Shown: positions 25,595 through 34,688, counted from the first letter of the stretch. The stretch is DNA of 64,000 nucleotides from PXAP01 sp964421595 (GCA_964421595.1 CAYQXY010000012.1:1-64000), one strand, 5' to 3'. Program-made: numbers and translations. Notes: generated by a model not told the origin, from the sequence alone.

Positions 25595-25622
25595 GGTGTG
25601 TAAACAGTCCCCGTTTCACACC
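25595..25622 (+). terminator. Hairpin between nqrF and apbE
   Basis: GGTGTG-T-AAAC pairs with GTTT-CACACC, ten pairs with one bulged T and a loop of about seven. It is not followed by a T-run, so it may slow or partly end transcription, or mark an RNA-processing site, rather than stop it outright. It lies 50 bases before apbE. Confidence 0.4.
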
Positions 25623-25671
25623 TGTTATGGTTAAAAGTGTATACTAAAATAAGATATAACATTTCACACGG

Positions 25672-26688
25672 ATGAACATTACCCGAGTAAAACTATTTCT
25701 GCTTATCCTGATTGCTGTGTTCCTTGTCTCCTGTGAAGGTGACCAACAGAGGAAATTCCTGTATCTTCAAGGATTTACCCAGGGTACCAGCTACCACATT
25801 GCTTACAATTCTCCTGATTCAATTGATTATCATGACCAGATCAGGATAATTTTTGACGAAATCGACTATTCAATGTCAACATATAATCCCGAATCAGTAA
25901 TTTCCGGAATAAACAGGAATGACCCCGGGGTAGTTGCAGATGATTATTTTATTTCTGTATTCGAAAGAGCCAGGGAAATTTCTGCCCTAACGGGGGGGGC
26001 ATTTGACATAACTGTTGCGCCTCTTGTGAATGCATGGGGATTCGGATTTAAGGAAATGGAGAACGTAACACCGGCATTAATTGACAGTTTGCTTCATTTT
26101 GTAGGTTTGGAAAAGGTCGGGCTTGATGAAAATATGGAGGTAGTTAAGAAACATCCTGATATCATGATTGATATGAATGCAATAGCCAAAGGATACACAG
26201 TCGATGTTGTTGCAGAATTTTTTGATGATAAAGGCGTGACTGATTACATGATTGAAATTGGAGGTGAGATAAGGCTGAAAGGTGCCAACAGGAATAACCA
26301 GCTATGGAGGATAGGTATTGACAAACCTGTTGATGATCCGACTGATATATCGAGAGAACTTGAAGAGGTTCTTCATTTGACGGGAACATCTCTCGCTACT
26401 TCCGGAAATTACAGGAGATATTATGAAAAGGACGGGCAAAGGTTTGCACATACCATTGATCCGGTATCAGGATATCCCGTACAGCATAATCTGCTAAGTG
26501 CAACAGTCATAGCACCAACATGCATGGATGCCGATGCATTTGCAACAGCTTTTATGGTTATGGGTCTTGAAAAAAGTATGGAAATGGCAAACAGTAACCC
26601 TGAGCTGGAGGCGTATTTTATTTATGACCTGGGTGGATTAACTGCTATTGCATATACCGCGGGGATTGAAGAAATGATCTCCAGATAA
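25672..26688 (+). CDS. apbE: FAD:protein FMN transferase (ApbE), lipoprotein
   Basis: 338 residues with a lipobox (VFLVSC), so it acts outside the cytoplasmic membrane. ApbE attaches FMN through a phosphoester to Thr/Ser, here the expected targets being Thr216 of NqrB and Thr214 of NqrC. Visible motifs are FTQGTSYHIAY, EIDYSMSTYNPESVIS, LTGGAFDITVAPLVNAWGFG, MIDMNAIAKGYTVDVVAE, YMIEIGGEIRLKG, the HTIDPVSGYPV FAD/Mg site and APTCMDADAFATAFMVMG. It ends the nqr operon 151 bases after nqrF, and its stop is two bases from the convergent NqrM-like gene. Confidence 0.95.
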   Translation: MNITRVKLFLLILIAVFLVSCEGDQQRKFLYLQGFTQGTSYHIAYNSPDSIDYHDQIRIIFDEIDYSMSTYNPESVISGINRNDPGVVADDYFISVFERAREISALTGGAFDITVAPLVNAWGFGFKEMENVTPALIDSLLHFVGLEKVGLDENMEVVKKHPDIMIDMNAIAKGYTVDVVAEFFDDKGVTDYMIEIGGEIRLKGANRNNQLWRIGIDKPVDDPTDISRELEEVLHLTGTSLATSGNYRRYYEKDGQRFAHTIDPVSGYPVQHNLLSATVIAPTCMDADAFATAFMVMGLEKSMEMANSNPELEAYFIYDLGGLTAIAYTAGIEEMISR

Positions 26689-26690
26689 AC

Positions 26691-26903
26691 TTAGTTTTTA
26701 TTGGTTTCTTCGTCGGGGTTCCGGTTGCATGATCCTTCATCTCCGCATGCACATGAAATGCCCTGGCTTTCCATTGCAGGAGTGCTTTTACAGGAGCCTC
26801 CTGAGAATTTTCCGTCTCTAACAAGTAGCAGTCTTACCGCCATTCCTGCGACAGCAATAATTACCAGTGTTGCCGAAATCAATAAAAGTTCAAGAAATTC
26901 CAT
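26691..26903 (-). CDS. nqrM: NqrM-like small membrane protein (Na+-NQR maturation)
   Basis: 70 residues: one N-terminal helix (about residues 5-28) followed by a cysteine-bearing tail with SGGSCKST (Cys38), GISCACGDEGSC (Cys51, Cys53, Cys59). This order (helix, GSC, then GI.C.C....C) matches NqrM of Vibrio, which helps load the iron centre of NqrD/E and needs its first cysteine. NqrM normally follows nqrF/apbE; here it is next to apbE but on the opposite strand. The call is from pattern and place; the rest of the sequence is divergent. Confidence 0.68.
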   Translation of the reverse strand: MEFLELLLISATLVIIAVAGMAVRLLLVRDGKFSGGSCKSTPAMESQGISCACGDEGSCNRNPDEETNKN

Positions 26904-27019
26904 TCTTCACATATTTGTTTAAGTTACCTGTGTCCTGTCGAAATTTAAACATTTATAATATCGAATTGTTTATTTCAAAACGAACATGTTAGCATTATGT
27001 TGCATAGGAGTAAATAATG

Positions 27020-27235
27020 TCATCCACAGCACGAACCTTTGTTTCTCCCATTGTTGTGACAGAGAATTTCGTCGTGTTTAACGCAGGTTATTCCGCGTTT
27101 ACGCATTTCTTTGTTTCTGCCAACAGATGTGACAGGAAAGCTTCCGTTTTTTTTTAATAACAGATTTAATGACAAACCTGCAAATATAAGGCTCATAAAT
27201 ACAACAGACACAATAAGGATTGTAAGGAATTCCAT
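27020..27235 (-). CDS. Second NqrM-related small membrane protein
   Basis: 71 residues from the ATG at 27235, beginning MEFLTILIVSVVFMSLIFAG, very like the start of the neighbouring protein (MEFLELLLISATLV). The tail keeps the order NGSF...GITC...C...CC but the GSC cysteine of NqrM is missing (FPVTSVGRNKEMRKRGITC). It resembles the small proteins annotated only as membrane or secreted protein in Bacteroidota. Duplication of nqrM followed by divergence is the simplest reading; an upstream in-frame start adding 13 residues is less likely. Confidence 0.6.
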   Translation of the reverse strand: MEFLTILIVSVVFMSLIFAGLSLNLLLKKNGSFPVTSVGRNKEMRKRGITCVKHDEILCHNNGRNKGSCCG

Positions 27236-27691
27236 TTTCTGCAGCTTTTGGTTGTTGAATACAAAGGTAAGCATTAGATCGGATTATTCCCGATGAACAA
27301 TCTGTTTGCCACGGCACACTATGCTGCTTGATAAATTTAAATGAAGACCATCAGGGCCTTAGCATGGTCAAAGGCAGGATGAGGTGATGCCGTGAAATAT
27401 TAAAAATAAGAATTTAGGGCTATTTGGAATTATTCTTTTTAAATTTGCCTGATAGGTAAATTAATTGCTGATACGGGTAATGCTAATGATTAATTGAATA
27501 TTTCACCTGTGGCAACCTTTTGATATGGATGCGTAACTTGCTTATATTAAATGTTAAGGGGATACATAATCAGGATGAATCTTTCATGTGTCACGGCACA
27601 CAAAAAGAAAATGGGTGATCCATCGGTGGCGACCACGTGATTAGCAATTGTAACTTACTTATATATTGATTAATAATTTTAAATTATTCGG
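27236..27691. other. Intergenic region before the E1 gene, with a dispersed-repeat fragment
   Basis: 456 bases without a gene. It holds a short copy of the dispersed repeat at 27585-27630. No clear -7/-33 promoter pair was found for the downstream gene; the 60 bases before it are very AT-rich. Confidence 0.4.
27585..27630 (+). repeat. Dispersed repeat, copy C (short)
   Basis: gtcacggcacacaaaaagaa followed by aatgggtgatccatcggtgg. It matches the copy at 32518 (gctcacaaaaagaaa ... atgggtgatctatcgg) but lacks the gaaccaggg block and the aattgaaata block. Confidence 0.55.
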
Positions 27692-30124
27692 ATGAATCAG
27701 GTTACGGTACAAGGGAATAAGGAGCTAAAATTTGAAGAGTTTAAAAAAGAGGTGCTTGCTGATTACAAGCTTGCCAGCCTGAGCAGAAACCTGAGTATTA
27801 TTGGAAGAAGGGAAGTATTGACAGGAAAAGCCAAATTTGGAATCTTCGGCGATGGAAAGGAAATTGCACAGATAGCGTTTGCAAAACAGTTCAGGAGCGG
27901 CGATTGGAGATCTGGTTATTATCGTGATCAGACATTTATGATGGCGGCCGGGCTGTTTTCACCCAAAGAATTTTTTGCACAGCTATATGGTGAAACTGCC
28001 ATGGAGCTTAATCCCGGAAACGGGGGAAGGTCTTTCAATAATCATTTCTCAACAAGGAGTGTGAATCCTGACGGCACCTGGAGAGACCTCATGAAGCAAA
28101 AGAACTCATCGGCCGATATATCTCCTACAGCCGGTCAGATGCCCCGTATGCTCGGTCTTGCATATGCTTCCAAGCTGTACCGAAATCTCCCGGTATTGCA
28201 TGAATTCACAAAGCTTACCGATAAGGGCAATGAGGTTTCCTTTGGCACTATAGGCGATGCAAGCACATCGGAAGGGCATTTCTGGGAAACCATAAATGCT
28301 GCTGCCGTTCTCCAGGTGCCAATGGCACTTGCAATATGGGACGATGGATATGGTATCTCTGTACCAAAGAAATATCAGACTGCCAAGGGTAGTATATCAG
28401 AGGTGCTTGCCGGTTTCCGGAAAGACAGGGATAATGAAGGGATAATTATTATGAAAGGCAGGGGCTGGGATTATCCCGGGTTGTGCAAACTCTTTGAGGA
28501 GGGTGTTAAGATATGCAGGGAAGAGCATGTTCCTGTAGTGTTTCATATAGAGGAGATGACACAACCCCTGGGCCATTCAACTTCTGGTTCCCATGAGAGA
28601 TACAAATCGTCCGAAAGACTTCAGTGGGAAAAAGATATGGATCCAGTTAAGAAAATGAGAGAATGGTTAACAGATATGTCTCTTAGCACAGCAGAAGAAC
28701 TGGATGAGGTGGAGCAGCAGGCATTGGACGAAGCCAGGGCTGCAAGATCAGAAGCCTGGAGGGAGTTTACCGGACCGATCAAGGAGGAGCGTGATGCCCT
28801 TATCAAGATTATTGATAACAGAAGTTGCATCTGTAAACGAGAAGGCTATGATAAACCGGGAAAAATTACACGGGACCTTGAGAAATTGATTACACCTATC
28901 CGAAAGGATATCTGCAGTGCTGCAAGGAAGATCCTTCGTCATGTTTGTTCTGATTGTGAAATAAGAGAAAAGTTACAAAAGGACCTCTCATTGTGGCTGG
29001 ATCAAAACCGCGATGAAAACGCAATCAGGTATAACTCTTTTCTTTACAACGAATCTGAATATTCAGCACTGAATGTAAAGGGTAATGACGCTGTATACAG
29101 TGAGGCTTCTCTTGAAATACCGGGACGTGAAATACTCAGGGACTTTTGGGATGCGGCCATGGCCAGGAATCCTAAAGTTTTTATTTTTGGCGAAGATACC
29201 GGCCACATCGGAGGCGTAAACCAGTCGTACGAAGGCCTGCAAAAAAAGTACGGTAAACTCCGTGTAACCGATACGGGGATACGCGAGACAACTATTCTGG
29301 GCCAGGGTATAGGAATGGCATTGCGTGGTATGAGGCCTGTAGCTGAAATTCAGTACCTGGACTATCTGCTCTACGCACTCCAGACTTTCAGCGATGATCT
29401 TGCAACTACGCACTATCGTACCCGGGGCGGACAAAGTGTTCCGGTTATAGTTGTTACAAGGGGGCACCGACTGGAGGGAATCTGGCATGCCGGCTCGCCG
29501 GTTAGCATGATTATTAACTCTATCAGAGGAGTTTATGTCTGTGTGCCCAGAAATATGACGCAGGCAGCTGGTTTCTACAACACCTTGCTTGAGGGACAGG
29601 ATCCGGCTATCGTAATTGAACCATTAAACGGTTACAGATTAAAGGAGAAAAGGCCTGACAATATTGGTGAATTCAGAATTCCGCTCGGCCAGCCGGAAAT
29701 ACTCCAGCAAGGAGATGATATTACCATCGTGACATATGGGCCCTGTGTCCGGATTGCCCAGGATGCAGCCAGCCAGCTTGCCGAATTCAACATCTCGGCC
29801 GAGATTATCGATGTGCGGACCCTTTTGCCGTTCGATATTTCCAACACAATTATGGAATCTATAAGGAAAACCAATAAGGTGCTTTTTTTCGACGAGGATG
29901 TACCCGGCGGGGCCACTTCGTTTATGATGCAACAGATTATTGAGGACAGGGGAGGTTTTTACCTGCTTGATGCAGAACCCCGCACTCTAACAGGGAAGGA
30001 TCACAGAACAGCATACACTTCAGATGGAGATTATTTTTCCAATCCGAATGCTGAAGATGTTTTCGATATTGTTTACGAGATGATGCATAAATCAGATACC
30101 AGGAAATATCCTGAACTTTTTTAG
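27692..30124 (+). CDS. 2-oxo acid dehydrogenase E1, fused alpha and beta subunits
   Basis: 810 residues joining both halves of a thiamin diphosphate-dependent E1, which decarboxylates a 2-oxo acid (branched-chain type or pyruvate) and passes the acyl group to lipoyl E2. The alpha half (to about residue 370) has YRDQTFMMAAG, GNGGRSFNNHF and the cofactor motif GDASTSEGHFWETINAA...AIWDDGYGISV. The beta half (from about 480) has VFIFGEDTGHIGGVNQ, TDTGIRETTILGQGIGMALRGMRPVAEIQYLDY and PGGATSFMMQQIIE. Single-chain E1 enzymes are common in Bacteroidota. No E2 or E3 gene adjoins it, so substrate is not fixed. Confidence 0.9.
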   Translation: MNQVTVQGNKELKFEEFKKEVLADYKLASLSRNLSIIGRREVLTGKAKFGIFGDGKEIAQIAFAKQFRSGDWRSGYYRDQTFMMAAGLFSPKEFFAQLYGETAMELNPGNGGRSFNNHFSTRSVNPDGTWRDLMKQKNSSADISPTAGQMPRMLGLAYASKLYRNLPVLHEFTKLTDKGNEVSFGTIGDASTSEGHFWETINAAAVLQVPMALAIWDDGYGISVPKKYQTAKGSISEVLAGFRKDRDNEGIIIMKGRGWDYPGLCKLFEEGVKICREEHVPVVFHIEEMTQPLGHSTSGSHERYKSSERLQWEKDMDPVKKMREWLTDMSLSTAEELDEVEQQALDEARAARSEAWREFTGPIKEERDALIKIIDNRSCICKREGYDKPGKITRDLEKLITPIRKDICSAARKILRHVCSDCEIREKLQKDLSLWLDQNRDENAIRYNSFLYNESEYSALNVKGNDAVYSEASLEIPGREILRDFWDAAMARNPKVFIFGEDTGHIGGVNQSYEGLQKKYGKLRVTDTGIRETTILGQGIGMALRGMRPVAEIQYLDYLLYALQTFSDDLATTHYRTRGGQSVPVIVVTRGHRLEGIWHAGSPVSMIINSIRGVYVCVPRNMTQAAGFYNTLLEGQDPAIVIEPLNGYRLKEKRPDNIGEFRIPLGQPEILQQGDDITIVTYGPCVRIAQDAASQLAEFNISAEIIDVRTLLPFDISNTIMESIRKTNKVLFFDEDVPGGATSFMMQQIIEDRGGFYLLDAEPRTLTGKDHRTAYTSDGDYFSNPNAEDVFDIVYEMMHKSDTRKYPELF

Positions 30125-30135
30125 TTAATATTTTA

Positions 30136-30182
30136 AAACCACGGTTTCCGTTGCAGGTCTCCCGGACTGTGCCCTGTGGTTT
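30136..30182. terminator. Possible bidirectional terminator
   Basis: AAACCAC at 30136-30142 pairs with GTGGTTT at 30176-30182, enclosing a smaller CAG(G)TC/GACTG hairpin. It lies between the convergent E1 and nhaC genes. On the minus strand it is followed by TTTAAAATATT; a classic T-run is missing. Confidence 0.35.
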
Positions 30183-30269
30183 GGGTGATAAGTAAGTTCA
30201 TGGTGCTGATCCGGAACTCAGTTGATGCCACCTTCTCTTGTAGTGGGTTATTTAATCGAATTAGTTTTT

Positions 30270-31742
30270 CTAATTTTCGTTTGAATCAGGATTGTCAATC
30301 TCAGCCTGGCTTAACCGCCTGATCTTTATATTGAAGGACGCCATAAATATTGACATAAAGGGGCTTATAATGTTAAAAAATGCATATGGCAGGTAGGTCA
30401 TAGTTGGAACGCCAAGAACAGCCGATTGAGTTGCCCCGCATGTATTCCAGGGAATAAGGACAGATGTGACAGTGCCGGAATCTTCCAGTGCACGACTCAG
30501 AACCTCAGGTTTTAATCCCCGATCCCTGTAAGTTTTCGCAAACATCCTTCCGGGCACTACAATTGAAATATACTGGTCAGAAGCAGTTATATTAAAAAAC
30601 AGGCATGTAGTAACCGTAGTCGCTACAAGAGAACCGGTTGTTCTGGCAAAATACATCAGTTTACCTGTTAACTTTACCAGCATCCCCGCGGCCTCCATAA
30701 CTCCACCGAATATCATAGCTGTCATTATCAGCCATATGGTGTTAAGCATCCCCGCCATGCCCCCGGTTGAAAGAAGTTCGTTTACCTGGATGTCGCTGGT
30801 AACAATTGCGATCCTGCCATACATACTTTTCATAATAGCAATATATGATGATTGCGCATAATTACCGCCAACCCCTCCTATTTGCTCTATAATCTGAGGC
30901 TGAAAGATCAGGGCAAAAGCTGCCCCAAGCAGGGTGCCCGCCATCAATGAGGGCAGGGGAGGGACTTTGCTGATAATTATTGCCACAAGTGCAACGGGCA
31001 CGATAAACAGTAAAGGCGTTATGTTAAAGCTTCCTTCGATTGCTTCCAGCGTAGTCTTAATTCCCGCAGCATCTCCCTCGGGAGTAAAGAAAAATCCGAT
31101 TACAATAAAAATTATTATGGTAATCAATATTGATGGACCTGTCGTAAATATCATATACCTGATATGGGTGAAAAGGTCAGTTCCTGCTACTGCAGGTGCT
31201 AAATTTGTAGTATCGGAAAGCGGTGACATCTTATCTCCAAAATAGGCACCTGAAATTATTGCTCCTGCGACCATTCCTTCATTAAACCCCATTGCATTAC
31301 CTATCCCCAGCAAGGCAATTCCTATTGTAGCTACAGTCGACCATGAACTACCTGTAGAAACAGATATTAATGCAGAAATAACAACACAGGCTACCAGGAA
31401 TATTCCCGGGTCAAGTATTTGCAGTCCATAATAAATCATTGCCGGCACGACGCCACTTAAAAGCCAGGTACCTGCCAGCGATCCTATTAAAAGCAGGATG
31501 ATCATCGATGGCATTGCAGAGCTTATACTGCTGACTATCTGTTTTCTGACATTGTACCAGTCATGTCCCAGATAAACGGCTATCAACCCTCCAATTCCTG
31601 CGGCAATAAGGAGTGCGATCTGGTTGGCACCGGCTAGAGTATCGTCGCCAAAGAAGTATACGTTGAGTGTCAGAAGCAGAATGAGGACCACTACCGGAAA
31701 TAGAGCCTGTAATGTTGTCGGATTTCTTGATTTATCGCTCAT
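30270..31742 (-). CDS. nhaC: NhaC-family Na+/H+ antiporter
   Basis: 490 residues with about 11-12 membrane segments. Characteristic NhaC sequences include ISVSTGSSWSTVATIGIALLGIG, GAIISGAYFGDKMSPLSDTTNLAPAVAGTDLFTHIRYM, and the late LIPWNTCGATQSAVLGVPT. The family exchanges Na+ for H+ (or lactate/malate in some members). In a cell with a sodium-pumping NADH reductase it would convert the sodium gradient into pH control. It is single on its strand; a small CCCGT/ACGGG hairpin lies about 30 bases upstream of its start. Confidence 0.92.
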   Translation of the reverse strand: MSDKSRNPTTLQALFPVVVLILLLTLNVYFFGDDTLAGANQIALLIAAGIGGLIAVYLGHDWYNVRKQIVSSISSAMPSMIILLLIGSLAGTWLLSGVVPAMIYYGLQILDPGIFLVACVVISALISVSTGSSWSTVATIGIALLGIGNAMGFNEGMVAGAIISGAYFGDKMSPLSDTTNLAPAVAGTDLFTHIRYMIFTTGPSILITIIIFIVIGFFFTPEGDAAGIKTTLEAIEGSFNITPLLFIVPVALVAIIISKVPPLPSLMAGTLLGAAFALIFQPQIIEQIGGVGGNYAQSSYIAIMKSMYGRIAIVTSDIQVNELLSTGGMAGMLNTIWLIMTAMIFGGVMEAAGMLVKLTGKLMYFARTTGSLVATTVTTCLFFNITASDQYISIVVPGRMFAKTYRDRGLKPEVLSRALEDSGTVTSVLIPWNTCGATQSAVLGVPTMTYLPYAFFNIISPFMSIFMASFNIKIRRLSQAEIDNPDSNEN

Positions 31743-32119
31743 AGGGGACTAAATAGGTTTTTCTGGCTGGACCCGTGATACGGGCAAGAAAGAATTGTTA
31801 ATTTATGAATTGACCAAGATACATATTTTTAATATTATGGATATCAGCTCTGGTATTGTTTAATATGGAAAATTCAATCTTTTATTTTTACCGGAAGGGC
31901 CATGGGGGCATATTTTTCCTTCACTGACACCGTTTTTTATCAACAACTTACAAACAGGATATTAACAGGGCGAGGCAAGGTTATGTTTTTATAATCAGAT
32001 GTATATATATTCTTGTTCGGTGAATTAAATATTTTATCAACAATTAATCATTAAGAATTCGTGTCACATTTTTTAGAAAAATGCACCTCTTAATAGAGAA
32101 TCAACATAAAATAATTACC
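31743..32119. other. AT-rich intergenic region between nhaC and the first LytTR gene
   Basis: Divergent spacer of about 340-380 bases. A short hairpin (CCCGTgatACGGG, about 31771-31783) belongs to the nhaC leader. I see no further gene. Confidence 0.35.
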
Positions 32120-32488
32120 ATGAAGATAATTACTCCTAAAATTCCGGGTCTTTGGCTGCTGGATCATTCTGGTGCCATACGGGTTGATTATGACGAAATA
32201 TTGTATTGTCAACACATAAATGACATTACAAAAATATTTTTTCTGAGTGGCAGGCATTCCTGTATCCAGGTTTCACTAAAAAAATTACAGGAGAAGTTAT
32301 GCAGAAAGAAATTTTACCGCTGTCACAGGAATTATCTTGTAAACCTTGATTATACAAGAATGTCAAGTCTTCAATGCAATGATACCCTTAAAGTTTCCTT
32401 AACAAAGTCTATTCCCGTTGCCAGGCGTCGGAAAAATGAATTGATCAGGATTTTAAACAGGGAGTTGTGCCCTGATATTTCTGCATAA
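32120..32488 (+). CDS. LytTR-domain DNA-binding protein (1)
   Basis: From the ATG at 32120 (an upstream in-frame ATG at 32081 adds 13 residues) the product is 122 residues and consists only of a LytTR DNA-binding domain. Typical parts are DYDEILYCQHINDITKIFF, KKLQEKLCRKKFYRCHRNYLVNLDYTRM and SIPVARRRKNELIRILN. Without a receiver domain it must be controlled by another protein or by level. A second LytTR-only gene follows 340 bases on; a dispersed repeat lies between them. Confidence 0.85.
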   Translation: MKIITPKIPGLWLLDHSGAIRVDYDEILYCQHINDITKIFFLSGRHSCIQVSLKKLQEKLCRKKFYRCHRNYLVNLDYTRMSSLQCNDTLKVSLTKSIPVARRRKNELIRILNRELCPDISA

Positions 32489-32517
32489 TTTTGTTGTAAA
32501 TCAACCAGATGAATCTC

Positions 32518-32657
32518 CCACGAACCAGGGCTCACAAAAAGAAACGAATAATCTATGGGTGATCTATCGGAATTGAAATATTAGATATGAATTGCCAGAT
32601 AAACATAATTAGTTGATTATTAACCTTATTAACCTTATTAACCTTATTTATACTGAT
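32518..32657 (+). repeat. Dispersed repeat, copy B (most complete)
   Basis: ccacgaaccagggctcacaa, then atgggtgatctatcggaatt, gaaatattagatatgaattg, and an AT-rich end with ttgattattaacc and tttatactgatgga. It is the best single reference for the family; copy A shares the same final blocks. It fills much of the gap between the two LytTR genes. Confidence 0.7.
32622..32648 (+). repeat. 9-bp tandem repeat AACCTTATT x3
   Basis: Three exact head-to-tail copies of AACCTTATT within the 3' end of the dispersed repeat. The copy at 15508 has only one related unit (gattaacca), so the number varies between copies. Confidence 0.85.
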
Positions 32658-32830
32658 GGATATAATTGATCTTCATAAGCGTAAGGCAGCCCTGATGAGA
32701 TATATTGGGAAACGGCATTGTTTTTAATCTCATTTTTTTCATTTCTTCTTAAATTTTGTTACATTTAATATAACTGTGAAATTGAGATTCTGGCAGTTGG
32801 GAAGTTGCAACTACTATTAAATTTTAATTA

Positions 32831-33148
32831 ATGGAAAGAAAAGGTAAATGCAGGTTCAAACAAAAAGCCCTTAAAAAAATATTATATTTTCAAAGTGATA
32901 ATGGCTCATCACTTATGGTTATGTATAATAAAAATCAGGAAGTGATTGACCTTTCGCTTAGTGAAGTTGAAAAACTCCTCCCCAGGGGAAAATTCTATCG
33001 TGTTCACAGAAGTTATCTTGTAAATATAAATGCTATCTCTGAATTCAGGTATTTTCGGAATCAGCTTCTTGCAGTTGTGCATCAGTACCGCATACCTGTA
33101 TCAAGACGCAAGAGGAAGCATCTGATTGATAACCTTGAGATTCTCTGA
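32831..33148 (+). CDS. LytTR-domain DNA-binding protein (2)
   Basis: 105 residues, again only a LytTR domain: KKILYFQSDNGSSLMVMYN, EVEKLLPRGKFYRVHRSYLVNINAISEFRYF and YRIPVSRRKRKHLIDNLEIL. It is related to but clearly divergent from the preceding LytTR protein (FYRCHRNYLVN versus FYRVHRSYLVN). Targets are unknown. The tandem arrangement suggests an old duplication. Confidence 0.85.
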   Translation: MERKGKCRFKQKALKKILYFQSDNGSSLMVMYNKNQEVIDLSLSEVEKLLPRGKFYRVHRSYLVNINAISEFRYFRNQLLAVVHQYRIPVSRRKRKHLIDNLEIL

Positions 33149-33401
33149 TACACCAACTGCCAGACAAAGTGAGTCCGAAAGTAGCTGCAATCAAGCGTTC
33201 GGAAGGTTATATCCCAAGTAAGTTCAAATCTTGGCAGACTTATACGGAAAATCCGTTTATCCGGATATTCGAAAGTGAATGGCGAAGCAAGCTGACATTC
33301 AATCACAAAATAATCCGGTTTCCTGATGCTATCCCTGTACTGTGTATTATTGTAATTAGTTTTTATATTGCAGCATTACAATTAACCTAAAACTATATAA
33401 T

Positions 33402-34508
33402 ATGCGTCACGGATTTATAAAGCTTTCCCTGTTTTTTTTGTTTGTTGCAAGTCCCTGTTTCTCGGTCATCGGCACAACAAAAGAGTCACGGGATCCATCC
33501 GTTAAGAAAATAGTTATTTTACACCCGACTGTTTCCAATATAAGTACCTGGCTCTACCTTACTTCCAGTGGTATTCTCCCTCTCGAACCGGATACTGAGA
33601 TACTCGGGTTGTATAGCGAAAAAGGAGCCTATGATTATTCACTGACAAGTCAATACCTGGAACGTGAAGGAATAGAAAATGTCAGTCTGCTTGGGATTAA
33701 GGCGTTGGAAATCACATCTCTGTTTAGCACTAATGTCAACTCCCCAATATTTCATGAGGTATTCTCGATGGCCAGGGGGATTGTCTTTTTCGGCGGACCC
33801 GATATTCCTCCGGGAATTTATGGTCAGGAGATGAACCTGCTGACCCTGGTTACCGATCCGCACAGGCACTATCTTGAATTATCATTCCTGTTTCACCTGC
33901 TGGGAGGTTATCAGGATGCAGACTTTACTCCTTTCCTGGAAGAAAACCCGGCCCTTCCCATCCTGGGGATTTGCCTGGGAATGCAAACTATGAACGTGGC
34001 AACCGGAGGTACCATGATACAGGATATTCCTACTGAGATATATGGTGTCTCAACCGTTGAAGAGATCCTTAAGATGGATCATGATAACATGCACAGAAAT
34101 TATAATGTGGCCTGGAATACCGATCCGAGGGTAGGAGCGAGGTCATTCCACCGAATTCGTATACTTGAAAACAGCCATATGGAATCTGTTTCAGGAGGCA
34201 CCGATATAACCCCCTATGTCCTGAGCTCCCATCACCAGGCTCTCAGTGAAATTGGCAAAGGTTTCCGTGTAACGGCAATCAGTATGGATGAAAAAATAGT
34301 GGAAGCAATCGAGCATACCGGGTACCCCAATGTTATAGGGATACAATTCCATCCTGAGGTTACAAGTCTGTATGATAAAGAGAGCAAGATTACCTTTACC
34401 CCCGGGGAGAAGGCCACTCATTCATTTATTGATCTGTATCCCGGAAGCCTGGGCGTGCACTTTCACATAAATTTCTGGCAGCATTTTGGGGGATTACTCG
34501 GGAACTGA
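33402..34508 (+). CDS. Secreted class I glutamine amidotransferase-like (C26) hydrolase
   Basis: 368 residues with a signal peptide (SLFFLFVASPCFS). The C26 gamma-glutamyl hydrolase core is clear: VFFGGPDIPPGIYGQ, the nucleophile elbow ILGICLGMQTMNVATGG with Cys191, and the catalytic His in VIGIQFHPEVTSLYDKE. Such enzymes cut gamma-glutamyl bonds, as in PuuD or folate polyglutamate hydrolase. The export signal and an N-terminal extension of about 90 residues distinguish it from cytosolic PuuD. The substrate is not known; neighbours give no pathway. Confidence 0.85.
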   Translation: MRHGFIKLSLFFLFVASPCFSVIGTTKESRDPSVKKIVILHPTVSNISTWLYLTSSGILPLEPDTEILGLYSEKGAYDYSLTSQYLEREGIENVSLLGIKALEITSLFSTNVNSPIFHEVFSMARGIVFFGGPDIPPGIYGQEMNLLTLVTDPHRHYLELSFLFHLLGGYQDADFTPFLEENPALPILGICLGMQTMNVATGGTMIQDIPTEIYGVSTVEEILKMDHDNMHRNYNVAWNTDPRVGARSFHRIRILENSHMESVSGGTDITPYVLSSHHQALSEIGKGFRVTAISMDEKIVEAIEHTGYPNVIGIQFHPEVTSLYDKESKITFTPGEKATHSFIDLYPGSLGVHFHINFWQHFGGLLGN

Positions 34509-34688
34509 CATCCGGGGTGGGTTTACACCGGGTTATTCAGTTTTCAGTCGGCCTGGTCAACTGACAGACAATCAGAGATGATGAGGGTCTTATATCATCC
34601 ATGTAAACATATCATATTCAGTGGTTATCACAGATGGAACATCCATCCTGCATAGTTTCTTTCTGTGTGTCAGGAAGATTCATAACTT

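Noticed and set aside
31771..31783. Sodium riboswitch upstream of nhaC
   Set aside because: Only a five-pair hairpin is present; nothing resembling the conserved core of a known Na+ riboswitch.
33169..33390. 73-residue open frame before the C26 hydrolase
   Set aside because: Composition and lack of any motif suggest chance; it ends close to the next gene but has no supporting start signal.
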